Part shown: positions 17,448 through 26,613 of the stretch, one piece after another
Numbering within the stretch: position 1 is the first letter of the stretch
How the letters are laid out: each line of letters opens with the position of its first letter
Source of the DNA: Ignavibacteria bacterium
GTDB taxonomy: Bacteria; Bacteroidota; Ignavibacteria; Kapaibacteriales; UBA961
Assembly: GCA_016720145.1 (NCBI GenBank)
Contig: JADJXV010000024.1
Span: forward strand, 124,001-188,000
Reading direction: 5' to 3'
DNA length: 64,000 nucleotides
Made by a program: the position numbers and the translations under genes
The notes under the pieces: model-generated
Databases searched by the model: none
Told to the model about the DNA's origin: nothing
What the model saw: only the letters and a program-made list of their open reading frames with translations

Positions 17448-20006
17448 CTAAAACTTCACACTAATCCCAATGGTCGGCAAAATCGGCAGCATAGCCGTTT
17501 GGCGGGTCTCAATCTCGAGAGTTTGGCGATTGACACGGTAATTCTCGGCGAGGATGTTCTTGCGGTTATACACGTTAATTATATCCAAATAAAAGCTCCA
17601 TTCCCAGCCGAACCATTGTGCATACGTCGTGCCGCGAATATCGAGTCGGTGATAATCCGGCAGTCGCGTTTGATTGAGATTCTCATCACCACCGCGATCG
17701 ATGATAAAGACCACGCCGCGCCAATCTTCGTCGATTTTGGCAATGTTATTCCCGGTAAGTGTATCTTTTTGTTGTATAATACGCGGCTTGATACCAACGG
17801 GCTTCGTCCACGGGAAGCCGGTGCCGAAAGCCCACGTGAAATTCACATCGAGCCATGAGGCAGCTTTCCAACCACCGGTGATGCTGAGATTGTGCCGCCG
17901 GTCAAAATTAAATGGAATAGTGAAGCCATCGCGGTATCTATTAGCAAATCCAAACGAATATGACAGCCAGCCATAAAACGGACTATCACCGACTCCCTGT
18001 AATTTTTGGAGAAATACCTCTACACCAAACGCATTTCCGGTAGCATTGTTGACAGGTGTCGCCGTTAATGAATCACCCTCGAACGCAATCGGCGATGTCC
18101 ATCCTTCTCGCTTGGTGATGTCTTTGCCGTCGATCCGCTCGGTGCGGTAATTCGTGCCGCGGAGCTTCTGCTGGAGAATTAAATCATCAAAATCTTTATA
18201 GTATCCTTCTACTCTGATTTGCCATTCCGGTGTCAGCATCCTTTCAATGCCGGCAATGTAATGCGTTGCTTTTTCAGCAAGTAAGGACTGAGTGGCAGAT
18301 GTCGTCAAATCCAAAAACACCTGCCGGTCAAAGAGCTTTTCATAACCCGGAGATTGATAATAGAGTCCCCATGCACCACGAATTGTCGTCAAAGAATCAA
18401 TCGCATAGCTCGCCGAAAAGCGTGGTGAAAGGTAGGTCTGCCCAATGATTTCAAAGCGGTCGAGACGCAGTCCCGGTGTGAGGGTGAGCTGCTTCGTAAT
18501 CTTATAATTATCTTGAATGTATAGACTACTCCGTGCATAATCTATCGACGTGCCAAAGGACTCCGGGAAAGCTGCGATACGGGGATTGGAAGCGCGAAGT
18601 GCTTTTAATCGAGGATCGAGAACTATTTCAAAATCGACTCCGGTCGAGATGAAATCGATGGCTCCTCCAAGCTCGATATAATGTTCGGGTGATAATTTCC
18701 AACCAAGTTCGGATTTAAAAGATGTCTTTTCAAAATTAAAACTTTGACTGCCTTCGATGCTGTAGAGAGTCGGAACCTCAATGCCTGCATTCCGGAGCGA
18801 ATCTTGAATTTTTTGTATGCTTTCACGGGTTGAAGTATCACCAAATATTTGATTAGAGCCGCCTTCACCACCGAAATTACTCGAACCAATATTATTGTAA
18901 TATGATATAGTTGAAGTAGTTATCATTTTATCATTCGGTGACCAAAGCCAGGTAAAACCCACAACATCATTAAAAGACTTATCAAAAAGACTGATGCTGT
19001 CTGCTTGTGTACGATTGGTGCCTGAGGTGAGTTCAGTATTATCGCGACTAGAGATTCCATTGATGATAAAAGTATGATTTGTGAAGGGTTTGAAGACCAA
19101 TTTTGCCTGTATATCTCGAAAATTCGGGAGTGCAATATCTCCATCGACAGCTCCTGATGCACGTGCAATCGGACCGGCAATCAAGTCATAATACGTACGA
19201 CGAGTCGATACAATCCACGATGCATCCCAGAATGGTAGTCCACCCTCGAGGACGAGATTCGCATTGGTAAGACTAATATTGGTCTTTCCGGCAAAGCTGC
19301 GTTCGGTAGTACCTTCACGATTGGTAATATCCAAAACAGCAGACAAACGATCTGAATATTTTGCGGGGAAGCCGCCGGTGAGGAGAGTGATACCACTGAC
19401 TGTCTCAGGATTGAACATCGATACAAACCCATATAAACGATAAGGGTTAAATACTTCTATATTGTCCATGACAATTAAATTTTGATCCGGTCCGCTCCCT
19501 CTGATGACAAGCTGAGACGAAAAATCATTCGGCGCGACGACACCCGGAAGCGTCTGTAATGATCGCAGAACATCTTCTGCGGCACCAGCTTTGAATTTAG
19601 CTTCTTTGGGTTCAATGGTGAGGATACTAGGACGAGTGTCAGTCTGCTCTTGTTTACGTCGGCTGGCTGTAATATCGACTTCTTTGAGTAAGACAGTTGA
19701 TTGCTTGAGAGTGAAAGAAAATTCTTTTTTAGAGCCGGAAGAGAGGGTGATTGGTAGCTTCAATGCTTCATAACCGAGCAATCGAGCTTCAAGCTGATGC
19801 GAGCCATACGGTACATTGGTTAGGATGAAATTGCCACCGGATTTTGATTGTGTACCACGATCTAATTCTTTGATAAATATAGATACGCCAACGAGTGGCT
19901 TGCCGGATTGGTCTTTGATGGTTCCACGGATATCTGTAGAAGTCTGAGAGGAGAGAGGAAATGAAAACAAGAGAAATGAGATGAGAAGAGTTACATGAAA
20001 AATCAT
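17448..20006 (-). CDS. TonB-dependent receptor with carboxypeptidase-regulatory domain
   Basis: 852 residues. Signal peptide MIFHVTLLISFLLFSFPLSSQ. Residues 24-110 form the CarboxypepD-reg-like domain (DIRGTIKDQSGKPLVGVSIF, ending GSHQLEARLLGYE). The plug domain lies at about 125-240 (TLPGVVAPNDFSSQLVIRGS, then NPYRLYGFVSMFNPETVSGI). The rest is a 22-strand barrel, ending in a short strand with terminal Phe (GISVKF) as usual for BAM substrates. No SusD-type partner is adjacent, so it may import a siderophore or other ligand or act in signalling. The substrate is unknown. Confidence 0.9.
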   Translation of the reverse strand: MIFHVTLLISFLLFSFPLSSQTSTDIRGTIKDQSGKPLVGVSIFIKELDRGTQSKSGGNFILTNVPYGSHQLEARLLGYEALKLPITLSSGSKKEFSFTLKQSTVLLKEVDITASRRKQEQTDTRPSILTIEPKEAKFKAGAAEDVLRSLQTLPGVVAPNDFSSQLVIRGSGPDQNLIVMDNIEVFNPYRLYGFVSMFNPETVSGITLLTGGFPAKYSDRLSAVLDITNREGTTERSFAGKTNISLTNANLVLEGGLPFWDASWIVSTRRTYYDLIAGPIARASGAVDGDIALPNFRDIQAKLVFKPFTNHTFIINGISSRDNTELTSGTNRTQADSISLFDKSFNDVVGFTWLWSPNDKMITTSTISYYNNIGSSNFGGEGGSNQIFGDTSTRESIQKIQDSLRNAGIEVPTLYSIEGSQSFNFEKTSFKSELGWKLSPEHYIELGGAIDFISTGVDFEIVLDPRLKALRASNPRIAAFPESFGTSIDYARSSLYIQDNYKITKQLTLTPGLRLDRFEIIGQTYLSPRFSASYAIDSLTTIRGAWGLYYQSPGYEKLFDRQVFLDLTTSATQSLLAEKATHYIAGIERMLTPEWQIRVEGYYKDFDDLILQQKLRGTNYRTERIDGKDITKREGWTSPIAFEGDSLTATPVNNATGNAFGVEVFLQKLQGVGDSPFYGWLSYSFGFANRYRDGFTIPFNFDRRHNLSITGGWKAASWLDVNFTWAFGTGFPWTKPVGIKPRIIQQKDTLTGNNIAKIDEDWRGVVFIIDRGGDENLNQTRLPDYHRLDIRGTTYAQWFGWEWSFYLDIINVYNRKNILAENYRVNRQTLEIETRQTAMLPILPTIGISVKF

Positions 20007-20088
20007 AAGTACCGATCAATAGTCTGAGGGGAAATGCCAATTTTTGTCGGGCTATTGACGCGAAAATTGCAGAAGTGTTTTGAATAAA

Positions 20089-20437
20089 TTATCCTGCTTT
20101 TGGCACTTCCATCGGTCGCTCGCGATGAAGCATCACCCAATCTCCGTTTTCTATCAATGCCTCTTTGCCGAGCTCAAGCGTAAGTGATTGTGTAGCTTCC
20201 AAATCACCGCTTTTTAGTTTTTGTGCATAATATTTTTTAGCATTGGCGAATAATGTTCCCATGCGTGTGTATTGGCGAGATTGCTCACTAAAAAGACGTT
20301 TTTCTCCATAACCATGAAGTAGTGCTCCGAATACTTGAACTACACCAATCAACAAGGTCAAATGAGAGAGTGGATTATGGGCAAGTAAAAAATCAAACGA
20401 TGTCTCAATAGTAGCTAAAGCAAGTCCGGCAAAAAAA
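20089..20437 (-). pseudogene. SLOG/2TM membrane protein, 3' part after frameshift
   Basis: This frame continues the preceding gene after one base is removed from the T7 run (minus strand, at 20431-20437). It encodes two more membrane segments (FFAGLALATIETSF and LTLLIGVVQVFGALLHGY) and a soluble tail that closes with LGKEALIENGDWVMLHRERP and MEVP. This tail recurs at the end of SLOG-associated 2TM proteins. The open frame formally extends to an ATG at 20586, but that overlap is the wrong frame for the upstream part. Confidence 0.7.
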
Positions 20438-21880
20438 GAAAAAATTACCCCACAGTTTAAGTATTTTGAGTTTGTTGCTATCACGATGTGCGGACTTAAT
20501 AAAATATGTACATTGGTCATCAATCCAATGTTTACCAATGAGTTGCATGCGTGTTGCAAGGGAGTCCTTATTCTGAAAGTCTCCATGTGAATATTCTCCG
20601 AGCGGAATACTCCACGTTATAACTGCATCTCGTATCCAATCAAGATCACCCTTTTGCTTGCGCATGTAATGTTCGGCAATGTTGTGATTGATCCCCGCAA
20701 TCTGCCAGAATAATTGTATCCTCATACCTTCAGCAAGAGCTCTGTAATCTAAATATTTTATTTCAAATTCACCACGATGTGCCCACAAATAACCTGTGTA
20801 TGCGGCTGATAAACCAATGATATAGGTAAGAAGAATCCAAGGATTACCTGTAAGAATGTAGCTCCCCACCTGAGCCGAAACAACGATAAATACTAAGACA
20901 AACAGCCACATTTGGATAGTAAGTGTTCGCTTTTGATACAGACCTGCAAGCACATCAGCAGTGGCATATCGGTCGAGATTCATGGAAAGCGATTCGGGCA
21001 TCGAATCCATGATTTCAGGAGGTAATACATACGACTTACTTTTCGGTTTTTCAGCTGATAATGTCGTAGAATGGAGGGCGCAATCTGCGTTAAACCCATC
21101 AATTCTTCTAAAGATACGTTGAAATTCAGCTTCATTTTGATTATCTGTCTCAGGATAAATCCACGTGGTCGTCAAGCTGTAAATGGGGATCGTCAATGTG
21201 CTATTTCGAGGAGTGAGAATGTGATACACCGGTCCGGACTCAACGATATCAAGTGGACTCTGATGCGCATACGCTGAGGGAATTCCATGAATCTTAAATT
21301 CCACCACTTGAGCTGTACTGCCAACAAGCTTCGAAGGTACACCATCCCAAAGTGCTACTAAAATCTGACAATGCCGTGCGACATAAGCGCCGACAAGAGC
21401 ATACTGCTCATCTCGGTGTGAACCGTACTGTTCGACATCACTTTCGAATGTTCCGGCCATAAGTGGCAATTCAAAAACATGCTTAGCTCGCTTAAGAAGA
21501 GCGCGAAATTCTCCCAAAGACTCCCAGCTTTCAAAATCACGTTCGTATAATCTGACCGGCATAGGCAGTGGAACAATAAGTTCAATCCCTGATTCTAACG
21601 CAACTTGCGCCGTAATGCGATCTGCACCTTCAGCCAGTGGCGAAATAAGCATCAAAGGTGTATGCGAATATTCTTCCTGCATATCGGAAAAGAACTCATG
21701 AAGTAAGCGTCTGAGAACGCCTTCATCCTCCGCACGCAAATTGCGATGTCCTGTAATACCAATCACTAACGGTAATTGTGTCGTATCTGATTTCATTGTT
21801 GCTTTCAATTGTTTTGGTTCACGTTCCGCAAATTCCAAGCCGTATTTTGCGGACACCCATTGCCGTCCAAACAGATACAA
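20405..21880 (-). pseudogene. SLOG-domain plus 2TM (SLATT-like) membrane protein, 5' part
   Basis: The start is ATG 21880 or, better placed for a compact N-terminus, ATG 21796 (MKSDTTQLPLVIGITGHRNL). Residues 37-235 (from 21880) form a Rossmann-like SLOG domain: GITGHR at 41-46, SPLAEGADR at 80-88, and LIVPLPMPVRLYERDF. Two membrane segments lie at about 322-341 and 347-366, followed by the conserved block LDYRALAEGMRIQLFWQIAG and EHYMRKQKGDLDWIRDA. SLOG domains are proposed ligand sensors for NAD- or nucleotide-derived signals, and SLATT domains are proposed membrane effectors in bacterial conflict systems. The frame runs off into FFFFCRTCFSYY after a T6-C-T7 run. Removing one T restores a protein of about 596 residues. 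Confidence 0.75.
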
Positions 21881-22252
21881 GAGAGCAATTCTCTACTATA
21901 TCAATTTCCCAAACATAGCCCAAGGTTTTTAGGTGGCTTCAATAAAGATGATGAGTATATATAACTCAAACATTACCAATGGTATTAACCATGAGATCGA
22001 GATGCAATTCGTTTATCGTCAACTCATTCCAACCTCTAAGCCCAACTTTCGATACTGTAATTTCTTAGGTACGAACGACATTGCAATTTATGTAATTCAC
22101 TTCGTATACAATCAAATCAAAAAAAGGTCAATTACCTACCATATCATAATTTCTACATCACGCCACTTTCTGACCCTCCGTTTGTCTGTGAATTTCCCTA
22201 TTTTCGCAGTAATTGATACAATTATTGTTTGTTTTATTTTCAAGAAATTACT
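21881..22252. other. Intergenic region between SLOG gene and serS
   Basis: About 370 AT-rich bases between divergent genes. At 21912-21930 the words AACATAGCCCAAGGTTTTT resemble half of the REP-like hairpin at the right window edge (63972-64000). An open frame at 21933-22265 has no family-like features and I do not call it. No RNA gene is visible; a leader or T-box could not be recognised. Confidence 0.4.
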
Positions 22253-23512
22253 ATGCTCGACCTGAAATTTATACGTGAGAATCCGGACGCTGTCCGCGCT
22301 AATACTACTAATAAAAATGAATCCGGAAATATTGATGCAGTCATCGAACTCGACCTACGTCGCCGTGCAATTATTCAGGATGTCGATGTGCTGAAAAACA
22401 AACGGAATGTCGTCTCAAACGAAATCGCCGAGATGAAACGCGCCAAAGAAGACGCCACCGCCGCGATCGAAGAAATGCGCGTAGTATCCGATACGATAAA
22501 AGGTTACGACGATCAGCTCCGCGCTGTCGAAGAAGAAATGGACGGCCACATCATGCGCATTCCCAATATGGTGCATGCGAGCGTACCGATTGGCAAGACA
22601 GCCGCCGACAATATCGAAGTGCGCCGCACAGGCGAATGTATCGATACAGGATTCCGGAAGAATCATGTGGAAATCGGTAAAGCGCTCGGTATCCTCGACT
22701 TCGAACGTGGCGCGAAGGTAAGTGGAAGTGGATTCGGGTTTTACGTCGGCAAAGGCGCTACACTCGAACGCGCCCTCATTAATTTTATGCTCGACTTCCA
22801 CCTCGAAAAACACGGCTATAATGAGATTTTCCCACCGTTCTTGGTGAATGCCGCCTCCATGCGCGGCACCGGTCAGCTCCCGAAAATGGCGGAAGATATG
22901 TACCACGCACAACTCGATGATTTATATGCAATTCCGACGGCAGAAGTTCCGATTACGAACTTCCACCGCGACGATACTCTCTCCATCGATGAATTACCCA
23001 AAAAATTCTGCGGATACTCGGCATGTTTCCGCCGCGAGGCGGGCAGTTATGGCAAGGACACCCGTGGATTTTTGCGCGTGCATCAGTTCAACAAAGTCGA
23101 ACTCGTGAAATTCGCGCATCCTGCTACTTCGTATGATGAATTAGAACTTTTAGTTACGGATGTTGAAGACATTTTAAATGCGCTCGAAATTCCGTATCGT
23201 GTGCTTTTGTTGTGTTCGGGTGATACGAGCTTCTCAAGCGCAAAGACCTACGACCTCGAGGCATGGTCACCATGCGAACAAAAATGGCTCGAAGTGTCAA
23301 GCTGTTCAAATTTCGAGAATTACCAAGCCCGCCGTGCGAATATTAAATACCGCGAAGCAAGTGGCAAGCCCGATTTTGTGCATACATTAAATGGCAGCGG
23401 ACTCGCGACCTCACGCCTGATGGTAGCGATTCTCGAACATTATCAGACTGAGGACGGGCATATCCGTGTGCCGGAAGCGTTGAAACCATATTGCCGATTT
23501 GAAATGATATAG
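22253..23512 (+). CDS. serS: Seryl-tRNA synthetase
   Basis: 419 residues from ATG 22253 (MLDLKFIRENPDAVRANTTN), the canonical SerRS N-terminus. The N-terminal coiled-coil tRNA-binding arm is at about 30-105. The class II catalytic core carries TAEVPITNFHRDD, motif 2 (FRREAGSYGKDTRGFLRVHQF) and motif 3 (GSGLATSRLMVAILEHYQ). It charges tRNA-Ser and tRNA-Sec. The longer frame from 22229 adds eight residues before the conserved start and is less likely. It is followed 7 bases later by a GNAT gene, probably in the same transcript. Confidence 0.97.
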   Translation: MLDLKFIRENPDAVRANTTNKNESGNIDAVIELDLRRRAIIQDVDVLKNKRNVVSNEIAEMKRAKEDATAAIEEMRVVSDTIKGYDDQLRAVEEEMDGHIMRIPNMVHASVPIGKTAADNIEVRRTGECIDTGFRKNHVEIGKALGILDFERGAKVSGSGFGFYVGKGATLERALINFMLDFHLEKHGYNEIFPPFLVNAASMRGTGQLPKMAEDMYHAQLDDLYAIPTAEVPITNFHRDDTLSIDELPKKFCGYSACFRREAGSYGKDTRGFLRVHQFNKVELVKFAHPATSYDELELLVTDVEDILNALEIPYRVLLLCSGDTSFSSAKTYDLEAWSPCEQKWLEVSSCSNFENYQARRANIKYREASGKPDFVHTLNGSGLATSRLMVAILEHYQTEDGHIRVPEALKPYCRFEMI

Positions 23513-23519
23513 AAAAGCT

Positions 23520-24098
23520 ATGGACTCTACCCTACTATTTGGCGACTATTCCTACCGTTTGCTTACATGGGAGGAACTGCGTCCGATGTTTGAACTGCAT
23601 CGTTCGCAAGTATTTGACAGTATTCTCTTTGATGTAGAGGGTGCACTTTCGGACGCTGAGAAGGAAGCCAAAAAGCGACTCGCTCAAAATATGGGGAATC
23701 CTTACCGGCTAAGCATTGCACTCTACTGCAAGGAGGAATTTATCGGCTGGCATTTCGGTTGGCAGGATACGAGTGATAAATTTTATATGTGTAATACCGC
23801 GATTTTCCCCGAACACCGGAATCGCGGTGTTTATTCTGCGCTTCTGCCGCATATATTATCCATTCTTCAAGCTGAAGGATTCCAATTAGTTGCGAGTCGC
23901 CACCATGCGACTAACAATGCCGTCATTGTGCCCAAGCTCAAGGCGGGCTTCACCATCTCCGCGTTTGAAATTTCCGACCGTCATGGCATCTTAGTGCATC
24001 TCTATTATTATTTCAATCCTCTCCGCCGCAAAGCGATGCAACTCCGCACAGGTGAAATACGCCCGGATGATGAAATGCGCACGCTGCTTGCGCTGTAG
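23520..24098 (+). CDS. GNAT family N-acetyltransferase
   Basis: 192 residues. The acetyl-CoA binding region is visible: FYMCNTAIFPEHRNRGVYSALLPH (motif A, with RNRGVYSAL in place of the classic RxxGxG/A), preceded by the strand KEEFIGWHFGWQD. The substrate is unknown. The gene begins 7 bases after serS, which suggests co-transcription, though this does not define the substrate. No signal peptide, so cytoplasmic. Confidence 0.82.
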   Translation: MDSTLLFGDYSYRLLTWEELRPMFELHRSQVFDSILFDVEGALSDAEKEAKKRLAQNMGNPYRLSIALYCKEEFIGWHFGWQDTSDKFYMCNTAIFPEHRNRGVYSALLPHILSILQAEGFQLVASRHHATNNAVIVPKLKAGFTISAFEISDRHGILVHLYYYFNPLRRKAMQLRTGEIRPDDEMRTLLAL

Positions 24099-24123
24099 GT
24101 GGGAACAGTCAGTATTTGCTATT

Positions 24124-24187
24124 GCGTAGGGGCGAATTGCATTCGCCCTTGGGTCTGCGTAGGGGCGAATTGCATTCGCCCTCTACG
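24124..24187. repeat. Two direct copies of a REP-like palindrome
   Basis: The 19-base palindromic word GGGCGAATTGCATTCGCCC occurs twice (core at 24130-24148 and 24163-24181), each preceded by GTAG. Both copies face the same way. The element lies between the GNAT gene and the asparaginase-type gene. Confidence 0.85.
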
Positions 24188-24250
24188 GTTGGCTTCCAAC
24201 AAGCCGGAAATTTACGCCTCATACTTCCATATCCATCTCATAAATAAGCT

Positions 24251-25243
24251 ATGTCCACACGTCGCACTTTTATTAAACAATCGGCTCTCGCGACAACGAT
24301 TGCCGCCGCTGGAGGAATATCTATGTCAGAAAATCTTACTGCTATGCCTGAAAATATAATTGCAAAACCTACCAAACCGGTCGTTATTTCCACCTGGAAT
24401 TTCGGCGTGCAGGCAAATAGTGCTGCGTGGGAAATTCTTTCGAAAAACGGTACTGCGCTCGATGCGGTGGAGGCAGGCGTGAAAGTGACCGAAGCCGACC
24501 CCGCGATTCAAAGCGTGGGATATGGCGGATTCCCCGATCGCGACGGCCGCGTAACGCTCGATGCCTGCGTGATGGACGAGAAGGGAAATTGCGGCGCGGT
24601 GGTGTTTTTGGAGCACATCATGCACCCGGTATCGGTCGCGCGCGCGGTGATGGAAAAGACACCGCATGTGATACTCGCCGGCGAGGGAGCACTCCAATTT
24701 GCTCTCGCTAACGGGTTCCAAAAAGAGAACTTACTCACGGCCGAGTCGAAAGTTGCGTGGGAGAAGTGGTGCAAGGAACATCAGTATTCGCCCATGAAAA
24801 TTGACCGGGACAATCATGATACGATCGGTATGCTCGCTCTCGATGCGCATGGGAATGTATCGGGCGCGTGCACCACAAGCGGACTCGCGTGGAAGATGCA
24901 TGGCCGTGTGGGCGACTCGCCGATAATCGGCGCAGGACTCTATGTCGATAACGAAGTAGGCGCAGCCACAGCGACCGGCAAAGGCGAAGCAGTGATCAAA
25001 ATGTGCGGGAGTTTTTTGATTGTAGAATTAATGCGGAATGGCAAAACGCCCGCCCAAGCATGTAAAATTGCCGTCGAACGCCTCGCCAAACAGCAGCCGG
25101 ACCACAAAGATTTCCAGGTCGGTTTCCTCGCCATCAACAAGCGCGGCGAGACCGGCGGATATGCGATAGCGAAGGGTTTTCAGTATGCAGTGCACAATGG
25201 CGAAAACGTGCTGATAGATGCGGAGTATTTGGTGAAGGAGTGA
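24251..25243 (+). CDS. Isoaspartyl peptidase/glycosylasparaginase-type Ntn hydrolase, Tat-exported
   Basis: 330 residues. The N-terminus MSTRRTFIKQSALATTIAAAGG is a twin-arginine signal, so the precursor is folded before export. The body matches the asparaginase-2/glycosylasparaginase family: NGTALDAVEAGVKVTEADP, VGYGGFPDRDGRVTLDA, AVVFLEHIMHPVSVAR, and the autoprocessing site NHDTIGML with Thr191 as the predicted nucleophile of the new beta-subunit N-terminus. GRVGDSPIIGAGLYVDN and ATGKGEAV are also typical of N4-(beta-N-acetylglucosaminyl)-L-asparaginases, which cleave the GlcNAc-Asn link. Confidence 0.92.
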   Translation: MSTRRTFIKQSALATTIAAAGGISMSENLTAMPENIIAKPTKPVVISTWNFGVQANSAAWEILSKNGTALDAVEAGVKVTEADPAIQSVGYGGFPDRDGRVTLDACVMDEKGNCGAVVFLEHIMHPVSVARAVMEKTPHVILAGEGALQFALANGFQKENLLTAESKVAWEKWCKEHQYSPMKIDRDNHDTIGMLALDAHGNVSGACTTSGLAWKMHGRVGDSPIIGAGLYVDNEVGAATATGKGEAVIKMCGSFLIVELMRNGKTPAQACKIAVERLAKQQPDHKDFQVGFLAINKRGETGGYAIAKGFQYAVHNGENVLIDAEYLVKE

Positions 25244-25260
25244 TGAGGGGAATCGTCGTT

Positions 25261-25299
25261 GACTAGACTCCAGCTTCAGCTGGAGGGAAAACGGTAAAT
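25261..25299 (+). repeat. Palindromic repeat, left copy flanking the mrr-like gene
   Basis: GACTAGACTCCAGCTTCAGC continues into TGGAGGGAAAACGGTAAAT; the centre CTCCAGCT-TC-AGCTGGAG is an 8 bp hairpin. The same 38-39 base sequence recurs in the same direction at 26527-26564, on the other side of the nuclease gene. Confidence 0.85.
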
Positions 25300-25440
25300 C
25301 CATTACAATATGGCTTTAGCCAAATTGCAGTTTGTAGGTATGGCTACATGCAGAAAAATTTATCTGAAGTCTTGTGCATTGTACTGCACGCAGTAATTTT
25401 GAAAAAATACCAATTCTCATTTTTTTAATACAGTATCTAT

Positions 25441-26340
25441 ATGGCAAAAGCAAAAGTAAGGCAAGCCGAATTTACCAAATGGATGGGACCTTTGCTCGAT
25501 GCACTACGAGATTTGGGTGGCTCGGGCAAACCGAAAGAAGCAACTGAAAAAGTTGCTAAAAATCTTAATATACCCGATAATCTTTTAGAAGAAGTCATGA
25601 AATCGGGTACTCTTCGGTTTGCCAATCAAGTAGCATGGGCACGGCAATATCTTATTTGGGAAGGTTATTTAGAAGATAATACGCGTGGAATATGGACATT
25701 GTCCGAAAAGGGTAGGACAACAACACTTAACGATGAACAAGCAAGACAACTTTTTTTAAAATGGGTTGATATTCATCAAAAAGCCAGAAAAGACAAAACA
25801 AAAACAGAAATTATAGTCGATCAAGAAGAAGAAATTCCAGAAAATATCGAACATACATTTACACCGGGGCTTTTAGAAGTATTACAAAGCGTCACACCAA
25901 AAGGTTTTGAGAATATTTGTAAAAGATTATTGAGAGAACATGGATTTGAAAATGTAGAAGTAACGGGTGGCTCACATGACGGAGGAATAGATGGCTATGG
26001 AACATTAGAACTAAACCCTTTTGTCACCATAAAAGTACTTTTTCAATGCAAACGCTATAAAGGAACGGTTTCGAGAGCTCAGGTTGGCGACTTTCGGAAT
26101 GCAATGTTAGGAAGAGCTGAAAAAGGTATCATTCTAACAACCGGAACTTTTTCAGAAGACGCAAAAAGGGAAGCGACAAGAGACGGAGCACCACCTATTG
26201 AACTTATTGACGGTCAAAAATTAGTACACCTATTCGAAGAAAAGCAGTTAGGTGTTAAGCCCAAAATTATTTATGATGTCGACTTAAAATTCTTCGAGCC
26301 ATATATGGAAACCAAAAATGGTAAGACTGAAGAAATGTAG
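25441..26340 (+). CDS. mrr: Mrr-like restriction endonuclease
   Basis: 299 residues. Residues 8-95 form the Mrr N-terminal winged-helix domain (MGPLLDALRDLGGSGKPKEA, then VAWARQYLIWEGYLED and WTLSEKG). Residues about 145-275 form the PD-(D/E)xK catalytic domain: FENICKRLLREHGFENVEVT, GGIDGYG with Asp184, and FQCKRYKG with Gln202 and Lys204, followed by the RAQVGDFRNAMLGRAEKGIIL block. Mrr enzymes cut methylated DNA; the recognised modification is unknown here. No methyltransferase is adjacent, as expected for a type IV enzyme. It is flanked by direct copies of a palindromic repeat. Confidence 0.92.
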   Translation: MAKAKVRQAEFTKWMGPLLDALRDLGGSGKPKEATEKVAKNLNIPDNLLEEVMKSGTLRFANQVAWARQYLIWEGYLEDNTRGIWTLSEKGRTTTLNDEQARQLFLKWVDIHQKARKDKTKTEIIVDQEEEIPENIEHTFTPGLLEVLQSVTPKGFENICKRLLREHGFENVEVTGGSHDGGIDGYGTLELNPFVTIKVLFQCKRYKGTVSRAQVGDFRNAMLGRAEKGIILTTGTFSEDAKREATRDGAPPIELIDGQKLVHLFEEKQLGVKPKIIYDVDLKFFEPYMETKNGKTEEM

Positions 26341-26526
26341 TTAGTTAACTTAGATTATTCGTATATCTACTAATTCTATAACCAAGAATTCAAGTACTAT
26401 CCGACAATATGCACGTTGAATATTTAGAGTTTTAGGTCTTAGAATGGAGTTTGGCTGATTGACCACGTATTGTCGATTTTTTGGAAGTATTGGATGTGGG
26501 AGAATATTAAGAACAGAATCCCCCCT

Positions 26527-26564
26527 GACTAGACTCCAGCTTCAGCTGGAGGAAAACGGTAAAT
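26527..26564 (+). repeat. Palindromic repeat, right copy flanking the mrr-like gene
   Basis: This copy differs from the one at 25261-25299 by the loss of one G. Together they bracket a 1.2 kb segment that contains only the Mrr-like nuclease. Confidence 0.85.
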
Positions 26565-26613
26565 ATATTAAAAACAAAGCATTGGATAAATTACAACAAA
26601 CAAAATAACTCCC

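Noticed and set aside
21933..22265. 110-residue frame upstream of serS
   Set aside because: AT-rich composition, no family-like pattern, and it overlaps the serS start.
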